From Myxococcales bacterium (GTDB lineage: Bacteria > Myxococcota_A > Polyangia > Polyangiales > Polyangiaceae): a DNA stretch of 32,674 bases. Location: positions 1-32,674 of the forward strand of contig JAJZQG010000084.1 in NCBI GenBank assembly GCA_021847645.1. Reading direction: 5' to 3'. Positions 22,202 through 30,491 of this stretch are shown here, piece after piece. Both the position numbers and the translations under genes were made by a program. The notes under the pieces were generated by a model, which was not told where the DNA came from, searched no databases, and was given only the letters and a program-made list of their open reading frames with translations. Position 1 is the stretch's first letter. Every line of letters begins with the position of its first letter.

Positions 22202-22330
22202 GCTGATGCGTTTCCGGCTGCGTGGAGGAGAAGGACATCGAAGCGCGGCGCGCTCGATGCGAGTGTGACGTCGCCTTCCGGCGGTGTCCACCCGCGGTCG
22301 CCTTGTGACGCCAAATGCGGCCACCGTCAA

Positions 22331-22367
22331 GGCTAGGAAAACGGGCACCGTGGGGCGAAAACTAGCC
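22331..22367. promoter_or_regulatory. Inverted repeat with paired GAAAAC motifs upstream of 22387 gene
   Basis: GGCTAG at 22331-22336 and CTAGCC at 22362-22367 are inverted copies. Just inside them GAAAAC occurs twice as a direct repeat, at 22337-22342 and 22357-22362, exactly 20 bp apart. The element ends 20 bases before the start at 22387 and lies in the divergent gap with ccmE. It could be an operator; no regulator can be named. Confidence 0.35.
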
Positions 22368-22386
22368 GCGCGGCGGCCTCCGTGCC

Positions 22387-23742
22387 ATGAGCGGGGTCAT
22401 GGACTTCGCTGATCCGGCGCGCGTCGACCGCCAGATCGAGGAAACCGCCCAGGGCCTCACCCGCTGGCGCCAGCGTCTGCGCGACACGCCCGCCGCCGCG
22501 CAGGAACACGATCCGTTCGTGGGCCGTCGCGGCATCTCCACGCGCGCCGCGCTGCAGTCCGCCCAGAGCCTGCCCGACTCGCTGCCGGGCAAGGACGCGA
22601 TCGCCCGCTGGATCGCGTTCCTGACGATCGAGCGGGTCACGCTCGAGGACCTGGTCGAGCTCGAGACCACCCGGCGAGCCGCCAACCATGTCGTGCAGAG
22701 GCTCGGGCGACAAGCCTGGAGCCTGCGCGACCTGGGCCTGGAAGCCGTGATGCACCCGGACCCCGAGCGCCGCGCCCTGGCCTCGGACGGCCTGGTGTGG
22801 CGGGCCGACGACGTGTCGTCCAATGCCCTGTGGTGGCAGGCGCGACGTCACGAGGCAGCCATCCAGCTCGGCCTGGCCTCGCTCGCCGAGCTCGAGGCGC
22901 CCTTCGCCCCCGATACCCACGCCGATGCGCTCGCCTCCATCGTGCTCGACGAAACCGAGGACCTAGCGCGCGACATCATCGGCAAGGGCAAGGCATGGCA
23001 CGACGCGCTCGCGCTGGGCGTCGCGTCCGATGCGCTGGAAGGATGGCCGTCGAAGCTCACCGCCCGGTGGTTGCAGGAGCTGTTCGGTGACACGCCCATG
23101 CTCCAAGGCCTCAAGATCGCGCCCGGAACGCTGCCTCCCGCGCGCAATGGCGCGTCCTTCGCGCGTGCGATGACCCGCTTCGGCGCCGCCCTTCACCGTG
23201 CCGCGGCCCGCGCCCTGTGCCCGATGTTCACCCTCTCGCAGCAGCCCTACGACGCTGCCCCTGCCTCCTACGGCGCGCTGTTCGCCTCGCTGCTCGCCAC
23301 GCCCGCGTTCCTGCGACGCCGCCTGGGCCTGGGCGCGGCCACCACGCTTCCCCACCAGCGCGCGATCGCCCGCGCGCTGCTCATCGGCCTGCGCCTCACG
23401 GCCGCGAAGACCGTGGTCGCGTCACGCGAGAACGACACTGCCGCGCGCGAGGCGCACGCCTCGTGGGTGTCGCGCGCGATCTGCGCGTCGGCGCCGGGCG
23501 ATCTGGCCGGCCTGCTGCCGCGCTACGAGCCCCGATCCGCCGCGTTCCTCGCCGGAGCGATCGCCGGCGCCACGCTGCGCGATGAGCTCACGTCGAGCTT
23601 CGACGAGGACTGGTTCGACAACCCGCGAGGCCAGGCGCGCCTTCGCGAGGTCGACGTGACCGCACGGCTCCTGGTGAGCGAGGCGCAGGCGCGCGCGGGG
23701 GCCAAGGCCGCGTTGCGGTTCCTCGGAGAGCCCTTCCGATGA
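22387..23742 (+). CDS. Unknown helical protein, 451 residues
   Basis: The product is rich in Ala, Leu and Arg throughout and predicted mainly helical, without a signal peptide or clear membrane segment, so it is probably cytoplasmic. I see no HExxH, nucleotide-binding or other catalytic signature. The overall helical build and the ending around DEDWFDNPRGQARLREV faintly recall the C-termini of M3-like metallopeptidases, but the metal motif is absent and I would not use that name. ATG at 22387 has no evident ribosome binding site; an in-frame ATG follows at 22399. The stop overlaps the next start (ATGA), so it is coupled to a secreted protein of unknown function. Confidence 0.6.
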   Translation: MSGVMDFADPARVDRQIEETAQGLTRWRQRLRDTPAAAQEHDPFVGRRGISTRAALQSAQSLPDSLPGKDAIARWIAFLTIERVTLEDLVELETTRRAANHVVQRLGRQAWSLRDLGLEAVMHPDPERRALASDGLVWRADDVSSNALWWQARRHEAAIQLGLASLAELEAPFAPDTHADALASIVLDETEDLARDIIGKGKAWHDALALGVASDALEGWPSKLTARWLQELFGDTPMLQGLKIAPGTLPPARNGASFARAMTRFGAALHRAAARALCPMFTLSQQPYDAAPASYGALFASLLATPAFLRRRLGLGAATTLPHQRAIARALLIGLRLTAAKTVVASRENDTAAREAHASWVSRAICASAPGDLAGLLPRYEPRSAAFLAGAIAGATLRDELTSSFDEDWFDNPRGQARLREVDVTARLLVSEAQARAGAKAALRFLGEPFR

Positions 23743-24509
23743 GAGGGTCCGTCGCATCGGCCGTGTTGATCGCACTCGCGTGCGCGGCGAATGCCGACGC
23801 GCGGCCTCCCAAGGCAGCACGGCCGCGCCCTGAGCCGGCCGCGCCCGCGTACGTGCCGTCGCCCATCGCAATCGGACGTGTCCGCATCGACGTGCGCGGC
23901 GCCAAGATGCTCGTGACCACGGACCTGACGATCCCCGAGGCGCGCGAACCGCTCTCGGACATGGACGTGCACGTCGCTTACGGCTCGCCCGGCACGCCCC
24001 TGGCCTTCGACGCGCATGTGATGCCCACGCCCGCCGGCTACCAGGTCGCCCCGGTCGACTCGTCGGGGCAGATGCTCGCGCACGAGTGGGCGCCGCGTGC
24101 ACCGTCGTGGTCCGTGGTGCAGGTGGGCCGTCCGCTCATGGGCGGGCAGACGGTGCACCTGACGGCCGACGCCTTGTCCGCGGCGCAAGAGCGCACGGGT
24201 CGCGCGACGCTGCGCATCCGCGAGGTCTACGCGCTGCCGGCCGTGCTGTCGGACGACAGCCGCGAGGTCGTTGTGCGCCTGGCGTCGTCGGGCGGAAAGC
24301 CGCTGGCGCTGGGGCTCATCGAATTCGCGAGCGACGTGGCCGCGCCGCGGGTGGAGGCGCGCACGTGCGGGCTCGACGGCGAGGGCGCGTCGCTGTTCGT
24401 GGCCGGCGCGCGAAGTGGGCGCGACGCGGTGGCGCCGCCGCTGGCCGATCGCGGCGAGCATGACGATCTGTGCGTGAGGTTCGGGGCAAAGGTGAGCGCG
24501 TCGAACTGA
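23739..24509 (+). CDS. Secreted protein of unknown function
   Basis: The 256-residue product begins with a signal peptide (MRGSVASAVLIALACAANADA, cleavage after ADA), followed by a Pro/Ala-rich stretch. A mostly beta region with repeated short strands follows (IAIGRVRIDVRGAKMLVTTDL, MDVHVAYG, ATLRIREVYAL). Two cysteines late in the protein (ARTCGLDGE and DDLCVRF) could form one disulfide. No family was recognised. It overlaps the preceding gene by 4 bases and converges on a Cys-rich lipoprotein gene. An envelope role linked to its operon partner is possible but unsupported. Confidence 0.6.
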   Translation: MRGSVASAVLIALACAANADARPPKAARPRPEPAAPAYVPSPIAIGRVRIDVRGAKMLVTTDLTIPEAREPLSDMDVHVAYGSPGTPLAFDAHVMPTPAGYQVAPVDSSGQMLAHEWAPRAPSWSVVQVGRPLMGGQTVHLTADALSAAQERTGRATLRIREVYALPAVLSDDSREVVVRLASSGGKPLALGLIEFASDVAAPRVEARTCGLDGEGASLFVAGARSGRDAVAPPLADRGEHDDLCVRFGAKVSASN

Positions 24510-24536
24510 GCGCGCAGGGCGCGGACGGCCGTGCTT

Positions 24537-24557
24537 GCGCCGCTGCTTGCGCGGCGC
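24537..24557. terminator. Inverted repeat at a convergent gene junction
   Basis: GCGCCG, a 9-base loop, then CGGCGC lies between the stop at 24509 (+) and the lipoprotein stop at 24567 (-). It has no T-tract on either side, so its role as a terminator is only suggested by position. Confidence 0.25.
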
Positions 24558-24566
24558 CGAGCTACG

Positions 24567-25118
24567 CTACTCGCAGATCACGCCTTGGCTGGGGCAGCAC
24601 ACGATGGTCTTGGCGCAGTCCGGCAGCAGATCGGATGGCGGGTCGGGGACGATCGTTCCCTTGCAGTCGCAGGGCAGCGCCTGGGCCGAGAGATCGGTTT
24701 CGTAGGTGCACGTGGGAATCGGCGCGTCGTCCCCAGCGTCCGCGGCCGTGGACCCGTCGATGATATTGCCCGCGTCGTCGACGTACTCGTGGTCTTCGCA
24801 ACGCAGGCCCTGGATGGTGGGGCAGCACACGACCTGGGTGAGGCAAGCCTGGGAGCCCGGATAGATATCCGGGATGTTCGGGTCGGCCAGGGCCGCTTCG
24901 TTGGCTTGCTGCCCGTAGCAGTCGCAGGGGATGAACTCGCTTCCCGAGAGCTTCACCTCTTCGGGACACGCTGGAAGCCCGGCGTCAGGCTGATCGTTGG
25001 TCGTGGCCTCGTCACCCGCGTCGGATTGGAGCGTTTCGGCCGCCTTGTTCTGGTCGTTGCCGGAGCCGCACGCCAAGCAAAGGAACGTCGCGGCTGCTGC
25101 CAGGAGATGGAAGCGCAT
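24567..25118 (-). CDS. Cys-rich lipoprotein with internal duplication
   Basis: Starting at ATG 25118, with GGAGG at 25123-25127 as ribosome binding site, the 183-residue protein has a signal ending in LCLAC, a lipobox. An acidic Asp/Ala/Asn linker (QSDAGDEATTNDQPDAG) follows. The rest consists of two related Cys modules, each with a first Cys, then PCDC, a Pro/Asp-rich spacer, another Cys, CCP, and a final Cys-Glu near QG. Such Asp-rich linkers plus Cys modules are common in myxobacterial surface lipoproteins. Many disulfides are likely. The function is unknown. Confidence 0.75.
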   Translation of the reverse strand: MRFHLLAAAATFLCLACGSGNDQNKAAETLQSDAGDEATTNDQPDAGLPACPEEVKLSGSEFIPCDCYGQQANEAALADPNIPDIYPGSQACLTQVVCCPTIQGLRCEDHEYVDDAGNIIDGSTAADAGDDAPIPTCTYETDLSAQALPCDCKGTIVPDPPSDLLPDCAKTIVCCPSQGVICE

Positions 25119-25267
25119 GGTACCTCCGAGTCGTGCCGGCCCCATCGAGCTCTTCGGGTTCTTCAGCTGGCCGGCGAACCCGCTCGGCATTGGCATGTAT
25201 GCGGGCGGAGTGCAAGAGGTCACTCCGAGCGGAGCGATGTTCCATGGACGGGGATCGCTCGGCGCGG

Positions 25268-26269
25268 TCACCCGCTCGAAAACAGCTCCTCGGCCCTCGT
25301 GCACGACACGGCCCGGGCGATCCACTTGTCGAGCTGCGCCAGATCCCTGCAACCCATGACGCGGTTGCGCACGCCGTCACCGATCGGGATGCCACGCGCT
25401 TCGAGGATCGCGATCACGGATAGCGCCTTGCCCTCGGCCTTGCCCTCGGCCTTGCCCTCCACCTTGCCGCGAGCCTCGCCAATCGCTTCCAACCGTTCCG
25501 CTTCCGTCATGACAACCTCCCGGATCGGGTCGCCCAGTTGGGGACGCAGGATCTGCACGAGCTGTTCGGCTGTGGCCCGGCCGGTCATGTGCAGTACGTA
25601 GCTTACCACGTGCCCCATGCGCTGCATTCCCTCCGGCCCGATCAGCACGGCGCCCAGCAGGTGCGCCCAGCTCACCAGCTTGTCGAGCAGCTGCTCGGAT
25701 CGACCGTGCTTCAGAAGCAGCAAGGCCAGCTGAGACAGGGCGGTGAGCTGTCGGGCCATCAACACTTGGTCGTGCTCGGTGAACAGGTCCTCGAGCACGA
25801 TGCCGAAGTCCGGCAGCCAGTCGCGCAGGCCCTCGAGCCCGGCCGGATCCACTGCGTACAGCTCTCGCATGCGACGAGCGGCCCGCCAGCCTCCCTCCGC
25901 GTGACAGAGCACCACCGGGATGATCGGGGGCACGCGAGTTGAGCTCGGCTGATCGGCAACGCAGCGTTCCCAGATGCTGACCATGTAGCGCAGAAGCCGC
26001 AGCGGCAGCATCGGGTCGACGGTGCTCTGGTGCTCGAACAGCAGGTACAGCAGGCAGGGCGAGCCGCGGATCGTGGCGCTGTAGAGCAAGTCGGTGCGGC
26101 TCTCGGCCAGCGCTGGGTCGACGAAGTGGCCGTCGCGAAGCTGCAGTGAGGACCAGTCGATCAGTTGGCCCACGGGCTCCGGGAGCACGGAGCGAAGCTC
26201 TCCCGCGGCATCCGCCGGATTGGAGAAAACGGCGATGAAGAGCGCGTTGTGCGGGGTGTGGGTGGACAC
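25268..26269 (-). CDS. Rpn/YhgA-like PD-(D/E)XK family protein
   Basis: The 333-residue protein resembles the Rpn (recombination-promoting nuclease, also annotated as YhgA-like putative transposase) family. The N-terminus NALFIAVFSNPADAAGELRS is followed by RTDLLYSATI with D60, and YLLFEHQS with E79 and Q81, the expected nuclease active-site spacing. PIIPVVLCH and the helical C-terminal region also fit. In E. coli, Rpn proteins are nucleases that raise RecA-independent recombination; activity here is inferred. The start is GTG at 26269. The C-terminal region contains EGKA repeats encoded by a 12-bp tandem array, a feature often seen in this family. No inverted repeats or other IS parts flank it. 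Confidence 0.85.
   Translation of the reverse strand: MSTHTPHNALFIAVFSNPADAAGELRSVLPEPVGQLIDWSSLQLRDGHFVDPALAESRTDLLYSATIRGSPCLLYLLFEHQSTVDPMLPLRLLRYMVSIWERCVADQPSSTRVPPIIPVVLCHAEGGWRAARRMRELYAVDPAGLEGLRDWLPDFGIVLEDLFTEHDQVLMARQLTALSQLALLLLKHGRSEQLLDKLVSWAHLLGAVLIGPEGMQRMGHVVSYVLHMTGRATAEQLVQILRPQLGDPIREVVMTEAERLEAIGEARGKVEGKAEGKAEGKALSVIAILEARGIPIGDGVRNRVMGCRDLAQLDKWIARAVSCTRAEELFSSG
25425..25472 (-). repeat. 12-bp tandem repeat inside the Rpn-like gene
   Basis: Four copies of a 12-base unit (GCCTTGCCCTCG on the + strand) start at 25425, 25437, 25449 and 25461. The first two are identical, the third differs at one base, and the fourth is degenerate. They encode Glu-Gly-Lys-Ala/Val repeats. 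The unit length keeps the frame, so copy number could vary without breaking the gene. Confidence 0.85.
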
Positions 26270-26413
26270 GTGGGCCCCAAGTGCAGCGCGCGTGCCTTAT
26301 GCGATCTGCTGCAATTCGGCCGCGTCGTGGCGCCGAGAGGATGGCGGCTCGCCAGCCTCCGGAGCCGTTGTTGTCCGCGTCGCGCGCCGAATTCATCGGG
26401 CAAAGCGCGATAA

Positions 26414-26448
26414 GTGGCGGCCCGCCACGTGGATTCGGCGGCCGCCAC
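26414..26448 (-). terminator. Hairpin between kinase-TPR and Rpn-like genes
   Basis: GTGGCG-gcc-CGCCAC at 26414-26428 is a perfect 6-bp stem, and GCCGCCAC at 26441-26448 can pair with the same left arm as an alternative. It lies about 100 bases past the kinase-TPR stop on the - strand and is followed in that direction by TTATCGCGCTTT. It is a possible weak terminator. Confidence 0.3.
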
Positions 26449-26550
26449 ATCCATGTGCCCTTCGCGGTCGTGCTGGTTGACCTTGACGACTACGGCGACG
26501 GCATCCAGGGCCGGCCAACGGAAGCGCGCAGCGCTCCGATGCAAGGCGCG

Positions 26551-29154
26551 TCAGTGCTCACACGTGAGCGCCCGGACGCGCTTTCTCACCGCGTCGGCGG
26601 TGATCGATCGCGGCGTGGCCTTGCCCCAGCGCTTGAGCACGACCGCGTACGCCTCGCACGCGCCCTTGGTGTCGCCGGTCTGCTCGAGGGCCTCGCCGAG
26701 CCAGGCTTGCGCCCACGTCAACAGCAGGGGATCGTCCACGACGTCACACAGCCGGGCAGCACCTTGCAGCCATGGCACGGCGCGCGCCGGTTCCCCGGAC
26801 AGGAGAAACAGCCGCCCGATCCAAGCTTGCGAACGCAAGTAGCTCAGGGGAAACGCATGCGGGTCCCAGCCCGCAGGCATCGAATCCAGAGCGTGGCGAG
26901 CTTGTTCCTTGGTCCGAACCGTGGTGCCGTATTCGAACGCCCATACCCACGGCCTGCCGATAGAACTCTTCCAAGCGTTCTCGAACCGTTCGCGTTCGCG
27001 CACCACATCGGCGTCCGTCGCTCTGCCCGCATCGCGTAGTGCAGCGACAGCCGGCGGTCCGCCATCAAGGAGCCAGATCGCAGACGCGGTCCACGCATCA
27101 CGTCCGTCCAGGAATTGGCGGGCAGCGACCGCACCGTCGGCAGCACGTCCAGTCTCCCGCGCGATTCCGATCTCCGCGAAGGGCGCCCGCATGGCGGCGG
27201 ATGCGTTCGCGCCGAGGGACTGGAGCCGACGGGTGCTCTGTTGGAGCGCGTCATCAAATCGTCCATCGAGCAGGGCCAGGTTGATCCGAAGCCGCATCGT
27301 CTCTGCTTCCCGAACGGACGGGTCGCACGCGGCCTGCCAGCGCTGCCAGATGGGCTCGGTCGCCTCGGTGGGACGACCGAGTGCGCGTAGGCTACTCGCG
27401 CGGAGCCACAACAGCTCGCGGTGTCCGGGATCGAGAACGAGGCCAGCGCGCGTGTATTCTTCGACACGTCCGCATTCGCCCCGGAAGCCGGCCTCCAACG
27501 CCTGTTCCCAGTAGCACTCGGCAGCCGTGGGCGATCCCTCGTGACACTTCTCCAACGCGAGACTGGCCCCTGCCTCATCGCCGGCGGAGAAGCGCAGGTG
27601 TGCCAATGCCTGCCAGGCGCCGGCGTAGCCGGGGTCCAAGGCCGCCGCCCGCTCCGCCATCTGCATCGCTTCGGCATGTCTCAGCGAGCTGGTGGAGTTG
27701 CCGAACCATGCCGCCAACGCCAGAACTTCCGCGTCATTGGGCCGCCGCTCTGCCAAGTCGCGGAGCCGCTTGGCAGCCGCCGACGGGTCGACTGATTCGC
27801 GCCCCGACACCGGCTCCCAAGCTCCAAGGAAGTCCCGGTCTCTCGGCGACAACCGGTCGCGCTCCCGCGCGGCTTTGGCGTACGCGGCCAGGATGTCCGC
27901 GCGCCGGCCGGGGTCGACCATGCACACGACGATCGCCGTGCGCAGCTGTGCCTCAGGCATGTCCGGGTCGAGCTGCCGCGCACGATCGAGCTGACGTTCG
28001 GCAAGCCACCAATTGGCATCTCGAAGAGCCCGCATCGCATCCTGGTACGCCTTGATCGCCTCCGCATTGCTCGACTTGGGCGCCGGCAGATCCAGCATCG
28101 TGATCGCCGTGGCGCTCGCGCTCGCCGACACGCTCGGCGCCGCCGCAGCCGCACCGTGCATCTTGCCCCGCAGCGCCCAACCCGCTGTCCCCAGCACCAC
28201 CAGCACCGCCCCCACCACCACCGGCATCTGCCAGCGCTTGCTCGCACGCCTCGACGGCCGCACGCCCGTCGTCACCGCCGCCGCCGTGCCGTTCGCCCAC
28301 GGCCCCAGCAGCCCCGCTACCTCGCGCATCGATTCGAATCGATCGCCCGGCGCCTTCTCCAGGCACCGCGCCACGATCTCGCCAACCTCGACAGGCACCT
28401 CCGCACACGTCTTGCTCAGCGACGCCGGCGTCTGCGACAGGATCTCCAGGATCACCCCCACCGAGTCCGCCTTGCTCCACGGAAGCCGCCCCGCCAGCAG
28501 CTCGTAGGCCATCACGCCCCACGAAAACTGATCCGACCGCGCGTCCACAGGCTCGCCCTGCGCCTGCTCCGGCGACATGTACAGCAGCGTCCCCACCATC
28601 GCGCCCTTGGCCGTGAGCGTCGCCAGCTCCCCTTGCGCCGCCGCTGTTTCCGCGTCCGCCTGCACCTTGGCCTGCCGCGCTATCCCGAAGTCCACCACCT
28701 TCACCACGCCGTCGTCGCGCACCAGCACGTTGTCCGGCTTGATATCCCGATGCACCAGCCCCGCCTCGTGCGCCGCCCCCAGCGCCTCGGCCACGTCGAT
28801 CAGCCACCGCAGCTTGCGCGCGAACGTCGCTTCCGGCCGCGCGCTCGCCGATCGCAGCGTCGCCCCCTGCACGTACTCCATCGCGATGTACGGCATGCCC
28901 TCGTGCTCGCCCACGTCGTACACCGCCACCACGTTCGGATGATCGAGCGCTGCGGCCGCGCGCGCCTCCCGCAGCATGCGCGCCGCCGAGTCCGCCCACG
29001 ACGACGCATCGTCCTTGCCCGGGTGCAGCACCTTGAGCGCCACCCGACGATGCAGCCGCGTGTCCATCGCGCGGTAGACCCATCCCATCCCGCCCGACCC
29101 GACTTCGGCCTCGATGGCGTAGCGCTCGAACCGGGTGCCTTGCGTCAGCTCCAT
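26551..29154 (-). CDS. Ser/Thr protein kinase with membrane helix and TPR-rich C-terminus
   Basis: Starting at ATG 29154, this 867-residue protein has a complete Hanks-type kinase domain at about residues 12-280. It shows VGSGGMGWVY, K41 in VALKVL, HRDIKPDN at 135-142, DFG at 155-157 and SPEQ near 194. A membrane helix at about 308-327 follows. The C-terminal ~500 residues are Ala/Leu/Arg-rich helical pairs resembling degenerate TPR repeats (for example AAALDPGYAGAWQALAHLRF), which should lie outside the cytoplasmic membrane and may sense a partner. This architecture is common in Myxococcota. The frame is open upstream to 29259, but ATG 29154 begins just before the kinase domain. No ribosome binding site is seen; a 24-bp dyad lies at 29176-29199. 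Confidence 0.93.
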   Translation of the reverse strand: MELTQGTRFERYAIEAEVGSGGMGWVYRAMDTRLHRRVALKVLHPGKDDASSWADSAARMLREARAAAALDHPNVVAVYDVGEHEGMPYIAMEYVQGATLRSASARPEATFARKLRWLIDVAEALGAAHEAGLVHRDIKPDNVLVRDDGVVKVVDFGIARQAKVQADAETAAAQGELATLTAKGAMVGTLLYMSPEQAQGEPVDARSDQFSWGVMAYELLAGRLPWSKADSVGVILEILSQTPASLSKTCAEVPVEVGEIVARCLEKAPGDRFESMREVAGLLGPWANGTAAAVTTGVRPSRRASKRWQMPVVVGAVLVVLGTAGWALRGKMHGAAAAAPSVSASASATAITMLDLPAPKSSNAEAIKAYQDAMRALRDANWWLAERQLDRARQLDPDMPEAQLRTAIVVCMVDPGRRADILAAYAKAARERDRLSPRDRDFLGAWEPVSGRESVDPSAAAKRLRDLAERRPNDAEVLALAAWFGNSTSSLRHAEAMQMAERAAALDPGYAGAWQALAHLRFSAGDEAGASLALEKCHEGSPTAAECYWEQALEAGFRGECGRVEEYTRAGLVLDPGHRELLWLRASSLRALGRPTEATEPIWQRWQAACDPSVREAETMRLRINLALLDGRFDDALQQSTRRLQSLGANASAAMRAPFAEIGIARETGRAADGAVAARQFLDGRDAWTASAIWLLDGGPPAVAALRDAGRATDADVVRERERFENAWKSSIGRPWVWAFEYGTTVRTKEQARHALDSMPAGWDPHAFPLSYLRSQAWIGRLFLLSGEPARAVPWLQGAARLCDVVDDPLLLTWAQAWLGEALEQTGDTKGACEAYAVVLKRWGKATPRSITADAVRKRVRALTCEH

Positions 29155-29462
29155 GTGGTTCGTGGAAGGGAGGATACCATCGCGATTCGGCGCGATGGTG
29201 GGGCGATGAGGGCTCGCTGCGCAGGCTCCGCGGACCACCCGAGCGCTCCCCCACGACATCGACGGCCTGGGTGCCGCCGCGCCGGACCCGCGCGGTCAAC
29301 CGCCATTCACTCCCATGCCCCGCGCGAGCCCGCCCCGCGTGCTTTCCGGCAACGCCCCATGCCGCGGGGTTTCCCCGTCCAAGCCGTGCAAGCCGACCCC
29401 GCGGCAACGCCCCCCACCGCCCACGTTGACCGACGCGCACACTTCGGATGTGCTCTGACCGC
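29155..29462. other. 308-base divergent intergenic region
   Basis: The gap separates the divergent kinase-TPR gene (starts 29154) and the GQF-repeat membrane protein gene (starts 29463), so it must contain promoters for both. Apart from the dyad at 29176-29199, I see a GC-rich stretch with several short inverted repeats around 29360-29410 (for example CCGCGGGG and CCCCG) but no convincing -35/-10 pair and no small gene. Confidence 0.5.
29176..29199. promoter_or_regulatory. Perfect 9-bp dyad upstream of kinase-TPR gene
   Basis: ACCATCGCG-attcgg-CGCGATGGT is a perfect inverted repeat with 9-bp arms and a 6-base centre. It ends 21 bases before the kinase start on the - strand. It could be an operator for a dimeric regulator or a 5' leader hairpin controlling translation. 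Confidence 0.45.
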
Positions 29463-30491
29463 ATGCCTTCCTACAGCCATTCCCGCTCACCGGGCGGATC
29501 GGGTTGGGAGCGTCGAAGCACCACGACGATCTTCGGATTGCCCCTGTTTCACGCAGCAGGCGGCAAGGACCCGTTCACCGGAAAGAAGCGCACCGCCTGC
29601 GGCGTCCTTGCCGTGGGCCAACGCGCGTTCGGCGTGGTGGCGGTGTGCCAGTTCGGCGTGGGGATCGTCGCGCTCGCGCAGTTCGGCGTGGCCGCGCTGT
29701 TCGGAGCCGGGCAGTTCATGCTCGCACCGGCGGCGGTCGGGCAGTTCGTGCCCACGGTGTTCGGCGCGGCCGGCCAATTTGCCATCGGATTCTGGGCCGC
29801 AGGTCAGTTCGCCGCGGGGCCCACGGACAACATCGTGGGGCAGACCACCGTCGGCTTGGGCAGCGGCGTGCTGGCCGGCATCGCGACGGCGCTCCCTGCC
29901 GTGATCGGCTGGCTCATCACCGCGGCGCTCTTGCGCTCGAGCGGGGCAGACGCATCCAGGGCGGCGCACGCGCGGAGGCTGCCGCGCATCAAGGCGTGTT
30001 CGATCTCCGAGCTGCGTCCCGGGCCGGTGGTGCTGCGCGGATTCGTGGCGCGAGGCCAGGGTACGGTGTTCGAGGCGACCGAGAGCTGGGGGTTGCTCTC
30101 GGAGCAGGCGGGGCGTCTGCGCGTGCCCGAGCTGGTGGTGCAGGACGACTCCGGCACCGTGCAGGTGCAGGCGGCCAACGCGATGCTGTTCATCGCCGCG
30201 CGCGGCTCGATTCTCCGCCTCGGCGAAGGCGACGTCGTGGAGGTCGAAGGCATGGCGCATCCGATGGCCAATCCGTACGGCGTGCAGTACGGCTTCCGCG
30301 AGGCGCCGTCGCGCTGGACGGTCGAAGCGCGCACGATCGTGGGCAACCAGTCCATTCGCACGGTCTCCGCGATGGCGCACTTCCCGCGCCTGCTGGCGGT
30401 GCCGATGGTGCTGGCGGCGCTCGTGTGCCCGCTGCTGGCCGCGGCGCTCGGGCTGGCGCAGCCGCTGCTGGCGTCGATTGGGCTGGGGTAG
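29463..30491 (+). CDS. Membrane protein with ~10-residue GQF repeats and OB-like C-terminal domain
   Basis: The 342-residue protein has a hydrophobic, Gly/Ala/Val/Phe-rich region at about residues 45-125. In it, a unit of about 10 residues recurs around seven times with Gln (mostly GQ or AQ) followed by Phe, for example VAVCQFGVGI, VALAQFGVAA and LFGAGQFMLA. A membrane helix follows near 135-155. A later domain (about 180-300) with LRPGPVVLRGFVA, VVQDDSGTVQVQA and GDVVEVEGMA reads like an OB- or GIDE-like beta domain. The protein ends in another hydrophobic helix. No function is recognised. ATG at 29463 is preferred to the ATG at 29448; no clear ribosome binding site was seen. Confidence 0.7.
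   Translation: MPSYSHSRSPGGSGWERRSTTTIFGLPLFHAAGGKDPFTGKKRTACGVLAVGQRAFGVVAVCQFGVGIVALAQFGVAALFGAGQFMLAPAAVGQFVPTVFGAAGQFAIGFWAAGQFAAGPTDNIVGQTTVGLGSGVLAGIATALPAVIGWLITAALLRSSGADASRAAHARRLPRIKACSISELRPGPVVLRGFVARGQGTVFEATESWGLLSEQAGRLRVPELVVQDDSGTVQVQAANAMLFIAARGSILRLGEGDVVEVEGMAHPMANPYGVQYGFREAPSRWTVEARTIVGNQSIRTVSAMAHFPRLLAVPMVLAALVCPLLAAALGLAQPLLASIGLG

Noticed and set aside
25268..26269. Rpn-like gene as part of an insertion sequence
   Set aside because: No terminal inverted repeats or target duplications seen, and the Rpn/YhgA family is not necessarily carried on an IS.
27953..29464. 503-codon - strand frame overlapping the kinase-TPR gene
   Set aside because: Gly/Ala/Arg-rich in a different frame from the complete kinase motifs.
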